Assembly: GCA_023897205.1 (NCBI GenBank)
Contig: JAHWDD010000008.1
Coordinates: 2,046,001-2,110,000, forward strand
Origin: Exophiala sp. HKRS030
Lineage: Eukaryota > Ascomycota > Eurotiomycetes > Chaetothyriales > Herpotrichiellaceae
Direction: 5' to 3'
DNA length: 64,000 nucleotides
Of this stretch, positions 44,905-56,974 are shown piece after piece. The position numbers and the translations under genes are program-made. Under the pieces are notes generated by a model. The model was not told the DNA's origin. It made no database searches and saw nothing but the letters and a program-made list of their open reading frames with translations. Every line of letters begins with the position of its first letter. Within the stretch, counting starts at the first letter, position 1.

Positions 44905-45878
44905 GGCCGATTCTAGTGTGCGCCAGACCACAAGGGTTGTGGCAAACGATGTTGATGCACAAAGATCCCGTGATCTGTAAAGCTAAGGTCGTGAAAAGGT
45001 ATTGCAGACAGTGTACCGATGACAATGGCCTGATTTGACGTCCAATACATGCGCTCTAGCTCTGATCTAATTGTTGATTCTTAAGTGATATTTGTGATGG
45101 CTATCTCGGACTGACAAGATGGAGATGAATATGCCCAACGGCAAATGACCGTACCTCGGACTTGTCCATCTTGGGGCACAGCCACTTACAACTATCAGAA
45201 GATCACGACATGCAGTCTTCTCCGCTTCAACTTTCTTCCTTGCCTGCGAAGCAAGTTGGCCAATCTGGAGGCATCGCTAAAGCCTAAGGACATGTGAATG
45301 TTCCGTGACAGACCGGCAGTGGAAATGCTGAGATCATTATAGTTAGCTAACTTAGCCACTGCAAGGACATAATAACCAGGACAGGTCGACGAAACCGCAT
45401 AGCATCGACAGCCTTTCGAGCAGGACCCAGAAGCACGGGTTTGTCCATAGAATCGGTATTACGAACATGTGTGTATAAGTTCCCAGCTTCTGAATTTCTT
45501 CGCCTTCCAGATCATCATTTCTGTTTCGTTAGCCTAGCTCTATTGAAGGCAGAAGGGTATATATGAGTATTACAAAAATCTCCGTTTCTTTAACAAAATA
45601 TGCCACGCCGCTCATCGTTTTGCAATGAGGGTCCCCAAAGAACGCGCGTGCCAAATCCATTTCATCCCATGCCATGCGGGCGTCCCAAGCCATTTCAACT
45701 GTTGGAAGCATTCTTCTGTACATCGACCATGCTTATTTCTATGCTGAAAGTTTTGTATATTCATTAACGATGGAAGAAAATTCGTCCCCAAGTTGACATC
45801 CAACACCATCAAGTGAACGTTGTGGATCAAACGATCACTTGTACTTCGTCCATTCCGATAAGTAGCCCTGCCCTAACC
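44905..45878. other. Intergenic
   Basis: About 970 bp containing the thioesterase upstream region and the 3' side of the kinase gene. Nothing supported. Confidence 0.5.
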
Positions 45879-48800
45879 TCACTTGACTAGACTTGCAGCC
45901 GCAGCTGCAGTTGCGAGATCAGATCTTCCACTCATACTCCTCTGCCCAATCGTCAACCTCGTCAAACTTGGATTAGAAGCCGACGAAGTCATTGCAGCAT
46001 GTGAGGCTCTTTTCGCTTGAGCCGTACCTTGATTTGGTCCTGGCATGGTAGATTGGCGACGCATCCCGGGTTTGTTAGGGGACGTGTCTTGCCTCCCTCC
46101 AACGGGGGCCTTGAGGCCTGTGACTGGAGGTTGAGGTAATGGTCGGGTCCCACCTGAAGTGGTGACCGAGTTGACTCTTTTGATTGGGGAGCTTGTCATG
46201 GATCCCACTAGATTGCGCCTTGTGGCGGGAGTGCTCATCTTCACGCCAGTGATGAACTCGTGTTTATTGGCCTCATAAGGATTCATTCTTCGTAAGGGAT
46301 CCCACTTCAAACATTTGGTGATGAAATCAAGGAACGCTTCATCATCGCATTTCAAGACTTGTCGTAATTCTTTGGAACTTGGTCGTCTTCTCCTCCCTTT
46401 GGAGGAAACCGTAATTCGAGGTTTCCCCATCGAATCGAAAAACAGCTTCTTTCGACTACTCTTCTCGATCAGATGTTTTTCTGGCGGTCCGAATACTTCC
46501 ATAATGCATGCCAGTTGTTCCTGTTCGTTTTCTCCCGGGAAGATTGGGTATCCAGTGTATAACTCTGCAAGTATGCATCCGATGCTCCACATGTCAATCG
46601 GCATTCCGTACGACATTCCCAGGATGACCTCTGGTGATCGATAGAATCTGGACTGGATGTAAGTATACACTTTCTCATTCTCAAAACAGCTTGAACCAAA
46701 ATCTATGACTTTAATTTCCGAGTGGACAGGGTGCGCAAGGAGAATATTCTCCGGCTTTAAATCACAATGTATGACCTTGTGTTGTTGCAGGAGAATGAGA
46801 CTTTGCAAGAGCTGTTTCGTGAATCGTCGAATCAACTTGAGTGAAAATCCTCGGAAGTCGTGTGCCTTAATGAATTCGTAAAGATTCATGCCTAGAAGAT
46901 CAGTCGATATGCACAAGTGACCACGGAAGTAGAAGCTCTGGTCGAAGTTGACCACGCTATGTTTCTTATGCGGATCCTGTACAACGTTAGTGATGTCAAA
47001 CTAGGCTACAAGCTTGTCAACTCACCCATTCCTTTAGCTTCTGGAGAATGTTAACTTCAACCAGAGCTTGTTGATGAAATCGTTTCTTGTTCCGAATAAT
47101 CTTTACAGCGACAAGAATACCCGTTTTGTGGTCCACGCAGCGCACAACTTGACCAAAACTGCCCTTGCCGAGCAAGTCAACGACTTCGTAGCGATACGCG
47201 AGATGGTCACCCTCCACGATGTTGTAATCACCTCGTTCGTCATCGTAGCCAAAATTGGAAGATGCTGAATTCAGGTCGCCCACAATTTTGCGTGCTTTGA
47301 CAGTTCCGGTGAAATAGATGTTAGTATGATCAACAATTTCACCACGTTCGAAGATGTTAAGATCAAAAGTCCGTGAGGCTGTGCCGGCAGACATGCGGCG
47401 AACTGGTCGAGCCCTCGCTCGGAGAGCATCAAGCTCACGGGCCGCTGATTCAAAATCTTTTCTCTTACTGGCAAGCTTCTTCATTTCTTCCTCGGCAATC
47501 AGATCATCGCGGTCCAAAGGAGGCTCTTGTGATCTTGGTGAAGATTGTTTGACGCTGAGATTAGTCGTGCTGGCTACAAGTGATCCAGATCTATTTGCCT
47601 GCATCATAAGAGTCTTTCCGGAGTCCAGGGAGGGGCGGAGACTCGGAGCTTGAGAAACCGAGCTGTCGAAACTTTCCTGTCTTTCTGGACCAGTATTTGT
47701 GCTTGAGTTAGATGCTTGTCTCCTAGACCTGATATACGCGGGTCTTTGAGAAGGACTCGTATGCCCGGCTTGAGGATTAGTCCAGCTTGCAGAAGCTGGA
47801 AGTTTTGGTGGTGGCATATTGTCGTATTTTGCCAAGTTGTCACTCTGTGGCGTCGGTTCAGGAACCTTGGACTCACTTCGTTTGCGACTTAGTTTTCTGC
47901 GCAATGCTGAGGTAGAGAATACCGATTCACTCTCTGAAGATTTGTCTATGCTCACAGGACTGGCAATAACATCGGTCTTTGGAGTAATAGAAAAGCTTGG
48001 TGCGCGTGGTCCGTTAGGTTTTGCCTGACTCGGATTTCTGCTGAGCTCGGTGATGAAATTAGGTCTCATATAATTCACAAACTCTCCGTTGCTCTTGGGC
48101 AAAGACGATGATACAAATGGTGAGATATTGCGAGTGTTGAATGCCTCCCCCTCAAATTGGAAAGAGGGAAGACCAGGGCTATCATCGCTAGGAGGTCGCA
48201 TATCATCGGAACGTAGGGCATGATGTGAAGTACTGCTTCGAAGCATCGCATCCTCGGCCGCTTTATGTGACCGAGAAAAGAAGGTAGCTTTGGAAGCGGT
48301 CATCGGTGTGCTTGGAGTTTTCATCATGTGTCGGGGCGCAGGCGGTGTAGTCGAGCCATCAGTAGATTCAGTTTTCGAATTGAACGACTTGATCTTGACG
48401 GCCGTAGGGGTACCAAGTGGAAGCAGATTCAAGGGCGGTAACCTCAAAGTTTGGAGATTTTTCTTAATTGGCTTGGGTTGAGATTTTGGCTTGGTCTCTG
48501 ATTCTGAGGCCGTAGGAAGGCTTTGAGGGTTGCTGGAAAGGTGCGAAGCCGCACTAGGTGGCCGAGGAGTTTCAAGAGCTTTCATGGCATCCGCCAACGA
48601 AGACACGATTGGGCTTCCAGAAATTTGTCCATCAAAAGGTGGTAGGCTCGATGAGCGAGCGGAGAAGAAAGGCTGATCATGCTCGCTACCGGGAGATTCG
48701 TATGCTTTTGGAATAGCGGGTACTGGAGGGACTTCAAGCTCGTAGTTTGCAGTTGTAGAAGTATCCAATCTTGGCTTGGGAGTCGGTAACCTGGATGAAT

Positions 48801-50448
48801 TCACATTCTGTGGCAAGCGTGGTTGGATGCTGGTATTGTTGCGGATCGAGTTATAACTAGTAGTTGACGATAGAGACTGACCAGAACTGTAAGATTTCCG
48901 GTTGGGATCCGGAGTCGTTCTCGAGGACGAAGGAGTGAGGCTCTTTCGACTGGTAAGTACTGGAGAAACGATTTCAGACAGTGGTAACTGAGGCATCAAT
49001 TCGGGTTGAGGTGTTGGTGGTGCTTGCGAGATACGGCTTTGTGGTATGGGAGGCGCTGGGGGAACGATGGACATCCTTTTCATGCGTCGCGCATCAGTCG
49101 GACTAACAGTACGGGCACCTAAGCCTGTCGCATGATGTGGCATAACGGACATTCTTCGATTGCGATCTGCATTCCCCCCTGGAGTTGTAGTCCTTCCTGG
49201 AGTTCCCTTGTCCCTGGTGGGAGTGTTTTGCATCCCTGTTGACATGGCACGTGATAAATCTGGCGTCCGCGATGGTGTTAGAAGATCTTTGGAAGCCCTC
49301 TTCCTAGGAGCCAGGGAATTTTTCAGTTGCAGACTCTTCGCACTTTCAGTGCTAGATTTTCTCCCTGCGGCACTGGGTCTTCTCTTCGGGACCGGTTTCT
49401 CTGCTGGCTCCGGAGCAATAAAGGTTCCAGGACCAACTGATTTCCGAGGGGCTTTAGTAGTTGTCGTGCCTGCATTATTAAACGAGTTGGGAGGGAAATG
49501 ACTTTGCCTTCTACCTCTAAGTACAGAATTCGTCGATACCGACATGGAATCCGACCTAGTGGAATTCCTTGAAGTGTTGGACGCGTTGGAACTCTTACGA
49601 GTGATGGGAACAACGCCTGAGCCCTTGCGAGCAGGTATGGGAATGGCTGGTTGGGAGACAGGTTTCTTTTGCTCGATGCTTGTGGGCAGGGATGATTCGA
49701 CGGTAGTGGGTTTTGTGGGAAGCCTGACTGAAGAGCCTTTACCTGGTAAAGGGAAATGGTTCAAGCTCGGTTCGGTACCAACAATGTTGTCTTGAAAATC
49801 ATCGAAATTGAAGGTTGGCTCGAGAAAATTGCCAAAGTCTAAAGTGGTGTCGCCGGAATCCTGAGGAGATTCCTTGGGCTGTATGGATGCAAAGCTGAAG
49901 CGAGAAATGTCGTTGATTGATAACTCCTTGGTATAGGGATCTTGGGAAGCGACGGCAGAGGTTCCTCGTAGAGAATTGAACTGAGAATTGCTTGCGGACC
50001 TGAAAGGGAAAGAGCGAATCAGTGGAAATGTCTTGTGATATCACAGTTTCTGGCAGTTGCAGATGGTAACCAACCTTTTCCCCGAATTTGTGCTGGAGGC
50101 ATTTTCAAGGGAGCGTGGGCCCATGAGGGCTTTTGCATTTGGGATCGAGGATTGCCTTCTTCTAGACACCAGAGTTGGCCCAGAAGTAAGGGAATTAGCA
50201 TTTTCGACAGTGTCTCGTGGACGGGCAGTTGTTGTCGTCGAGGTGCCGCTTAGGGTGAAGGAGGACGGAGGCTTTCGAGAAGACTGCGATTCTGCTAGAG
50301 GATAGGCTGTTGTCAGCGGGGATTGATCTCCTGCAGGCTGCCTGGACAAGAGGTTCGTACCACCATTGTCATGGTCATCGGCCGTGATCTGGTTTGTGTA
50401 TCGAGCAGTTGTGACAGAGGACAGGGGGGCATTCTGTCGGTAAGGCAT
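45879..50448 (-). CDS. pom1: Pom1-type DYRK protein kinase
   Basis: Dual-specificity tyrosine-regulated kinase, which in fission yeast and moulds controls cell polarity, size and septum placement. Exons on the minus strand: 50075-50448, 47026-49999 and 45879-46976. They sum to 4,446 bases (1,481 residues); introns are 75 and 49 bp. The first about 1,000 residues are Ser/Pro/Arg-rich and disordered, with many potential phosphosites and basic patches, as in Pom1 membrane-binding regions. The DYRK box and kinase domain follow (about 1064-1370): YRYEVVDLLGKGSFGQVV, the VAVKII lysine, HCDLKPENILL, DFGSSC, the activation loop YTYIQSRFYRSPEV (DYRK YxY autophosphorylation motif) and DMWSIGCI. Intact; size and domain order fit Pom1. 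Confidence 0.95.
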
Positions 50449-52986
50449 GGCTTTTTTTATGTGTGCACGACGACCCCAGGGCCAGGCCGGAGTGTTGATC
50501 TGCCGTTACCTCTCAACATGGAGTGTCAACATTTGAAGAGTAACTCGACAATCAGGACATGCTGAAGAGAAGTTGATTGCCTCGAGTGTCTAAGGCGGGA
50601 GGGTAGATGGCCACGTCGCGACCGATCCACGAATAGACCGGGGTTAACTAGAGGCTAGAGGGTTGGAGGGCTGACTGCAGTGGTGAGAAGGACCAAGAGA
50701 GACCAGACTCGCAAGACCGCAGAACACGCGTTGCTAAGTGCAGTTTGTGGAATGCAGAGAGATGTTGGCACCGGGGGAGTCCGGATTGGTCGGGAGGATG
50801 TCGAAATACGTGACGTCTGGAAGATGTGTCGGGGAGGGATCCGACAAGTGAGATATTGGATCAAGTCCTCAAGGCATGAAGGGATTGATAGAGTAAATGT
50901 TTTTGTGAAAAGACGGGAGTTGAGTTCGAACATGGGCTAAGGGTGGCAGCAAGCGAATGATGGCGATTCTGGATGTTGCGGTGACTGAGAACGAGCCATT
51001 ATTGGGAGGAGCTCATGGACCTTGACGGGGACCCTTAGACGTTCACTAACAACCTAACTTAGTTAACTAACTAACTAGTCGGCTTCTGTACGGAGTAGTA
51101 GCAATTAGGCACCCACTAGGCACCTACTAGGCACCTCTAGGTAACTACTAGCACGCTACTAACTAGGACACTACTAGGACGACTGGGCCTCCTCGGGCTA
51201 CTTTGGGAACCACGAACGGGGAGCTGCACACCCGGACTAACTGTTTAGGTGTAAGCTGCAAGGCCGTTGCTGAGAGTCAGTGACAACTTGCACAAGACAA
51301 CAACACCATGCAGTGAGGACTCGCGGGATTCGTGGAACTGTCCGCTTGTTGCCTTTTGGTGCCTTTGTAAGGGGTTAGGGTGTGAGTGCTTGTGCTTGTT
51401 CTTGTTGGTCGGTGCAAGATGTACTCCGTACAGTGAACCAGGGGCAAACCCGTTGACGACCAAGCATAAGGATCGAGAATGCCCAGTGGCCTAACCAATG
51501 TATGTTAGTTAGTGGGAGCCTCTACGCAGATCTCCCTATCCACGGCTCCAGGCTCAGGTAAATTTAGGTTAGTTGCGGCCCACGGATTTAGCCTGTCTAG
51601 GCTGTCGCCAAAGCCAGGGTTCAGCTTTGGCTCCCAGGTGGCTCCAACCTGCACCTTCGGTGGCACTGCACAAGCCTAAAGCTCCCCCTAGGCCCCGAGC
51701 CTCAGGGGCCCAGGCCCAATCAGATTATGGCCCATATTTTGGCACAGTCTGTTATTGGAGGGCCACGTAGGGGGTACCTGAACTTGCAGTCAGCTACTGC
51801 ACGGAACCAATGCCACCACTGGGCAACCAATTCTCTCGGTCCCTGGTACAGAATTGTGACAGCTGTACCAAGCTATCAAGTTGGAATCTGGAGAAAGGGA
51901 TTCAGGATGGCATCGGGAATATCTTGCCGTGTGTTCTGCAACTCTCGGCGCGTTACCTCCAGCCCTTGAAGATTGATGGCTGGCAATGGGCATATATTCA
52001 AACGGCGGTGGCCAATCGCTAGGCTTGGAGCGAGATACGACTTATCAGTGTTATGATTGTCGAAATTGCCCAAGTATCACCTACTCGCAGGTTCCGAGTC
52101 CGAGTCAACGAGTCGTCGAGTTTCAGGTCTCATGGGCCATCAACAACTGACTGACAGGGCAAGTCAGTCCATACTGGCCATCCTACCTGGATTATATCAT
52201 CAACTTCATAATCTCTCCCTCGCAATCTCGTCTCGGATGTGATCTCGGGGAATTAATCAAACATTGCGACTATCCCACGAGAGATCTGCGGAGTGCACCA
52301 AACAAAAGCTTCGAGACAACTTTTCCTTGCACCTTGTGCATGGCAATTTTCGGATTCTAGAACAGCGGTCTTCTCTAATACATACATACTCCGTACAGCT
52401 CTCCATGACACCTTTCCAATCTTCGCATAAGCAGGAGAGTAAGAGTTAGCCACATCCGCATCCCCCAAACAGTCGAGTGACCTCAACCTCCTGAGAGTCC
52501 TGACTCCGTGTCAATAGGTGTCACGTGTGTTTGCTGAGCAGCACTAACCTCTTTACAACGTTTCGTCATCGACATTGAGGATCTTGCAGGCTCCATTGTG
52601 AACTCCTCCCTCACTACGGGTACTTTCCGCTTCTCTAACGAGATCAGGTCAAGTATTAAACTCCAGGAGACCTCCATAGACTTTGTCTTTACTCCGTAGT
52701 TAGGCTTCAGCCCCTGCCCCTGGATTGCGCCGCTGAAAGTTTGAGCCACGATTTGGCGCCAAGCGAACTCTCTTCCGATAAGATTATCCGAACCGAGCAT
52801 TTGTGGCGAGAACGCGCGGGAGTTATCACGTCACGTGGCATGGTTTCGCAATCAGCCACATGTCACAGGCTCACCAACTGACGACACTCCATTCCCTCTT
52901 GCAGAGCCAGTTAAGAGAGACCTCGACAGGACTATGGTCTACAACATGTAATTTCAGGATTGGTAATACTCCCAATATCATCGGAC
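50449..52986. other. Long divergent intergenic region (Pom1 / Pex)
   Basis: About 2.5 kb. The 9-mer TACTCCGTA or its complement occurs four times (51089-51097, 51422-51430, 52387-52395, 52690-52698). There is a CTAG-rich repetitive block near 51040-51190 and a GGCCC-rich stretch near 51690-51720. Its length fits a large promoter for the polarity kinase. No gene found. Confidence 0.55.
51040..51190. repeat. CTAG-rich degenerate tandem repeat
   Basis: Overlapping units built from ACTAGGCACC/ACTAACTAG/ACTACTAG run through about 150 bp. Three near-copies of CACCxACTAGG occur between 51110 and 51140. One TACGGAGTA copy is embedded (51089-51097). Confidence 0.6.
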
Positions 52987-54888
52987 ATGGACGAATATAC
53001 AGCTGGCGCCTTCGCCAATCGCGATGAGCCTCTGCCACTGATTTCCGTCTCTCAAAGCGACCTGGACATCTCGTCCTCTGAAGCCGACACCCCAGTAAAG
53101 AGCCCTGGCCGACGCCAGCAACTCAAACGATCTTTGTCTCCTTCACGCTTGAAAACAAAAGGTCAAGAATTCGCCGCCGCTCAGCTCGAGAAGTCCGAGA
53201 CTGCCGCTGTCTCTAGCTCAACGAGGCAGTCGATTCAAGATCGAGTATTCGCCAAGATTCTTGCTCAAGTCATTCCATCAGAAGATGTCGACGACGATGA
53301 CGACAGCGCCAGCAATACGCCTGTTGATCGAAGGTCGTCGAAATATGTGGCACGCCCAGCCTTCTCCTTGCCAACCATGACCAACAACTTCCGCCGATTC
53401 AATGCTCGTATCGGAATAGTATTTGTCTTTCAGAATCGGCTTATACGTCTCTTCACCTGGCGCACGCCGTCCCACACTATATCATTCCTGGCTACATATA
53501 GCTTCGTCTGTTTGGATCCTTACCTACTCATTGTCGTTCCGCTGATAATTGCACTTCTGTTCATCATGGTTCCAGCTTTTACGTCTCGTCACCCCCCACC
53601 ACCACCTACCGCTGCAGTCTCAAGTTCAGCGTCTATTTATCACGAAAACTACGCAGGCCCTGCCCTCGCTCCGGCCAGAACTATAAAACCGGCATCGGAG
53701 ACGTCAAAGGACTTCTTCCGCAATATGCGGGATCTGCAGAACAGCATGGCCGATTTCAGCAATGGCCACGACGCATTGGTCAAGGTGATTGCGCCAGCAA
53801 CTAATTTTAGCAATGAGGTCTTCTCCTCACAATTATTCCTCTATCTAACCATCCTCACCACTCTATCTTTCATTACTGCTCATCTCCTTCCTTGGCGCCA
53901 CATCTTCTTGTTCTCGGGTTGGACATTCATCGTCTCCATGCACCCTACGGCTCAAATTTGGTTGGCAAGGCTCCAAAAGCGGGCTGAACGACAAGCCTCT
54001 CTTGCATTGTCGGACCCGAAATTCAAGCATCAAAGATATATTCATGGAATTCCTCTTCCAGCAACTCCTGCCGTCATGCAATCTACTCTCCACTCTCTCT
54101 CCGCCGTGACGTTGTCCAGCACTCCGGAAACCCGGGAAGTAGAGATATTCGAGCTCCAACACCGACCGCTAATCCCCCTCTCTGGCAATACTTCCACCAC
54201 AGTCCATGAATGGCAACCCCATCTCTTTACTCCCACCCCATACGACCCACTATCACCACTACGTGTCTCCGGCGACAAACCGAAAGGTACTCGATTCTTT
54301 GAAGACGTCTCCCCACCCGAAGGTTGGGAATGGGCCGGCAAGAAATGGGAATTGGACCTGGAAGCCGGCGAATGGGTCAACGAGAGGCTAGTCGTGGGCG
54401 TAGAGTATGACGTCCTGCATCATCATGAAGAGGAAGACAACGACGATCTTGACTCCAAAAATAATAACACAGACAACCAGACTACTACCAAAGTCCAAGA
54501 TGTTGATGACAACGGCACGGCCCTGCAGAAAGTCACCAGCCACCGGCGCAATTCAGTCAACCTGGATTTCGGCGGCTGGGTATGGGACTTGCCCCCACCT
54601 CCTGGTAGCGGGCTCAATCGCGATGACGACCTGTGGCTGGCATACGGAGACTATGAGATCCCAACATCCACAGCGGAGAAAGAGAAAGAAAAGAAGAGGA
54701 GAAAGGAGAAAGAAAAGAAAGAGAAAGAGCGCAGGAAACGAGACGGCAGTTTCACAGGCAGCGGTAGCAAAGACTGGGAAGAAGCCACCAGGTTGGAGAA
54801 TAGAGGCCGTACCGGCGAATGGCGCCGCCGTCGTTGGGTCAGGCTCGTCAAGAGGAGAGTCGTTGCCAACACTGAACCTGCAACTTGA
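52987..54888 (+). CDS. Pex28-32/Pex24-family peroxisomal membrane protein with dysferlin domain
   Basis: About 633 residues from the ATG at 52987 (Met-Asp-Glu-Tyr); the frame opens 9 codons earlier without ATG. A disordered N-region is followed by a reticulon-like hydrophobic part (FLATYSFVCLDPYLLIVVPL, then FLYLTILTTLSFITAHLLPW). The dysferlin domain comes next: REVEIFELQHR, YDPLSPLR, then RFFEDVSPPEGWEWAGKKWE and, after a charged low-complexity insert, WRRRRWVRLVKRR. These proteins sit at ER-peroxisome contacts and control peroxisome number and size. The Lys/Glu-rich insert near 54690-54740 is unusually long. Intact. Confidence 0.9.
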   Translation: MDEYTAGAFANRDEPLPLISVSQSDLDISSSEADTPVKSPGRRQQLKRSLSPSRLKTKGQEFAAAQLEKSETAAVSSSTRQSIQDRVFAKILAQVIPSEDVDDDDDSASNTPVDRRSSKYVARPAFSLPTMTNNFRRFNARIGIVFVFQNRLIRLFTWRTPSHTISFLATYSFVCLDPYLLIVVPLIIALLFIMVPAFTSRHPPPPPTAAVSSSASIYHENYAGPALAPARTIKPASETSKDFFRNMRDLQNSMADFSNGHDALVKVIAPATNFSNEVFSSQLFLYLTILTTLSFITAHLLPWRHIFLFSGWTFIVSMHPTAQIWLARLQKRAERQASLALSDPKFKHQRYIHGIPLPATPAVMQSTLHSLSAVTLSSTPETREVEIFELQHRPLIPLSGNTSTTVHEWQPHLFTPTPYDPLSPLRVSGDKPKGTRFFEDVSPPEGWEWAGKKWELDLEAGEWVNERLVVGVEYDVLHHHEEEDNDDLDSKNNNTDNQTTTKVQDVDDNGTALQKVTSHRRNSVNLDFGGWVWDLPPPPGSGLNRDDDLWLAYGDYEIPTSTAEKEKEKKRRKEKEKKEKERRKRDGSFTGSGSKDWEEATRLENRGRTGEWRRRRWVRLVKRRVVANTEPAT

Positions 54889-55539
54889 AGCGGCCTGGCG
54901 TTGGGCTCGCCCTGCAGCTCAAATGAATTCTTGCAACCCTGTTCCTTGTCAATGGCCTCTAAAGAACTAATGCGCAGACAACTTGCTCGATATATGATCA
55001 TGAATTGTTTTCCATTCACGTTTAGTTGACGTTAAAGATTATTACAGCTTTCACTGTTCCTCGCTTACAAAGAACGAATGTATGTCTCGGGTTCACCGAG
55101 ACATTCAGCCCAACTCACACAAGCGCCCCTTTCTTGCATTTGATCCTTTGTGTTATCTCCCAAAGCTCCCCTCCCTCGAAGATCACTTCGACGACGAAGA
55201 ATGATCAATGCCAGGCGAGGGAAAGAGCAATCAAGGATGGCTGGAAAATGAAATAGGCCACCTCCCCCTTGTTTGCTCTAACGCACGATAGTCTCTAAGG
55301 TCTTTCCCTTAATGCGAGGGATCTAGCAATGATTTCAGCCTTCTAACCTGTCACCATGACTCGCACTCATCCACGGCAAGCACCCCGACACATCGGTGAG
55401 AAAGCAGAGTCGCTTTAGCCTCTGGTGTCTTTGGCCACGTGTCTCGTATTTTCGCAGCAATTCAACACAAACTGTTCACTATCAGTCAGCTACTATCGTT
55501 GCAGGTACCATTGCCTTCTGGTTCTTGACATCTGCGAGC
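54889..55539. other. Convergent intergenic region
   Basis: About 650 bp between the Pex and receptor stops. Nothing identified. Confidence 0.5.
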
Positions 55540-56974
55540 TTATGCGTGGAGTTCAGCGATTGTAACATGCTTCCCATCATCACCGATCACTACGGCGTCT
55601 AGGTGTCCTGGTTGGTTCTCATGAACGGAGGTTGATGTGCTTAAAGCATCAATCAAGTCCAATTCGCGATCAACGGGACTTTTTGGCGAGTTCCACACTC
55701 TCTGATATGTACCCTCACCATCGATACCACCAGCCGATCGTTGCCGAGGAGGCGTTTGCAGCGCGGTGCCCTGATCAACTCCCTCAGTCAAGGTGTTAGA
55801 TCGATTCTGCTCGAGGAACTTCTGTCGCAAGGGAGAAACACCGGCGGGCGAAGGCTGTAATTGGAGAGCATTGTCGCGCTGAAATGCCGTGTCATTCTGG
55901 CAGATGGTCATGAACAGAGTACCAAGCGGAAGGATTAGGTAGACAGTCGGTAACAGGACGATGACTGGCTGCACGAGGCCTGATTGGGTTTTGAAAAAGG
56001 TGAGGATGCAGAATATGACTATGCAAAAGTCTGGTTAGTGTCTGGATGGCGCTCGGTACAGCAGAGAGGAGGCGGAGATGGGTATTGAAGGTCGAGTAGT
56101 ACTTACATGGGACCGCAAAGGACTGTGCGCACAACAAGCCCACAAGATTCAAAGCCGATGCATATGCGTTATTGCCCTTGACCACCGATGCGGGCCGTCT
56201 CCACAGGATATTCACGATTGAGCACATGGCGACCAGGGCATAACTACCAATACTCAGAGCATATGAGCTCAGATAGGCCGTCTCATATTTCTCGAACTCC
56301 TCGTATTGATCCACGGTCGGAGTTTTGCCCAATTGCTGCACCAGTCGAACCAGATAGGCCACCTGAGCGATGAAAGCCAAGACCGACTCGAGAATGAGGA
56401 AGCTCAAGACAGCCAGGTAGACCCTCCTGAACCTGATGCGGACGCCGGAGAGCAAGCCTCGGGCTTGCAGCCACAGGCAGATACTAGCGCAGATGAAAGA
56501 GGCTGTGTCTGCAACGCTGCTCGTGGCATGAATGGACCTGAATTCTGAGGGCCAGATCATCGAGTCGGTGTCGTGGGTGAGGAAGATATACGCAGGATAT
56601 TTGCTCAAGCCAGGAATACAAGCCGAGATCAGATCAATCATGAGATGTACGAGCAGGAACGAAACGCCCAGCAATAGGAACGTGTGGAAGGGAGAAGTTC
56701 TCTTTCGATTCGGCGTCAGAGCCAGGACATAGATGAACGTCGCCCACGCCAGCCCGGCTGCAATACCCATGGTGGAAAAATTGTTGATCACCACAGCCAC
56801 GTATGCGTCGATGGTGCCCCAGGAAACGTGGTCGTTGGCCGTGGAGGAGTAGGTCGGGACCTGGAAAGCGATTTTACGGTAGTAAGAACCTCCATAACCT
56901 GCGGTCGGAAACGTCGTGGGCGCTGAGAGCACCTGTGCAGTCAACGTGCGCACACCTAGCGAAGAGCTTGTCAT
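55540..56974 (-). CDS. ste2: Ste2-type alpha-pheromone receptor (class D GPCR)
   Basis: Two exons on the minus strand, 56107-56974 and 55540-56018, over an 88 bp intron that keeps frame; 448 residues. Seven hydrophobic segments are visible, the first at VVINNFSTMGIAAGLAWATF. The sixth carries QSFAVPFIFCIL, matching the Gln-Ser-x-x-Val-Pro helix-6 signature of yeast Ste2. The seventh ends LPLGTLF like Ste2's LPLSS. The cytoplasmic tail is Ser/Thr-rich, fitting receptor phosphorylation. The receptor couples to the mating G-protein and is also used in chemotropism. An ATG at 56974 with a long 5' region upstream. Intact. Confidence 0.88.
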
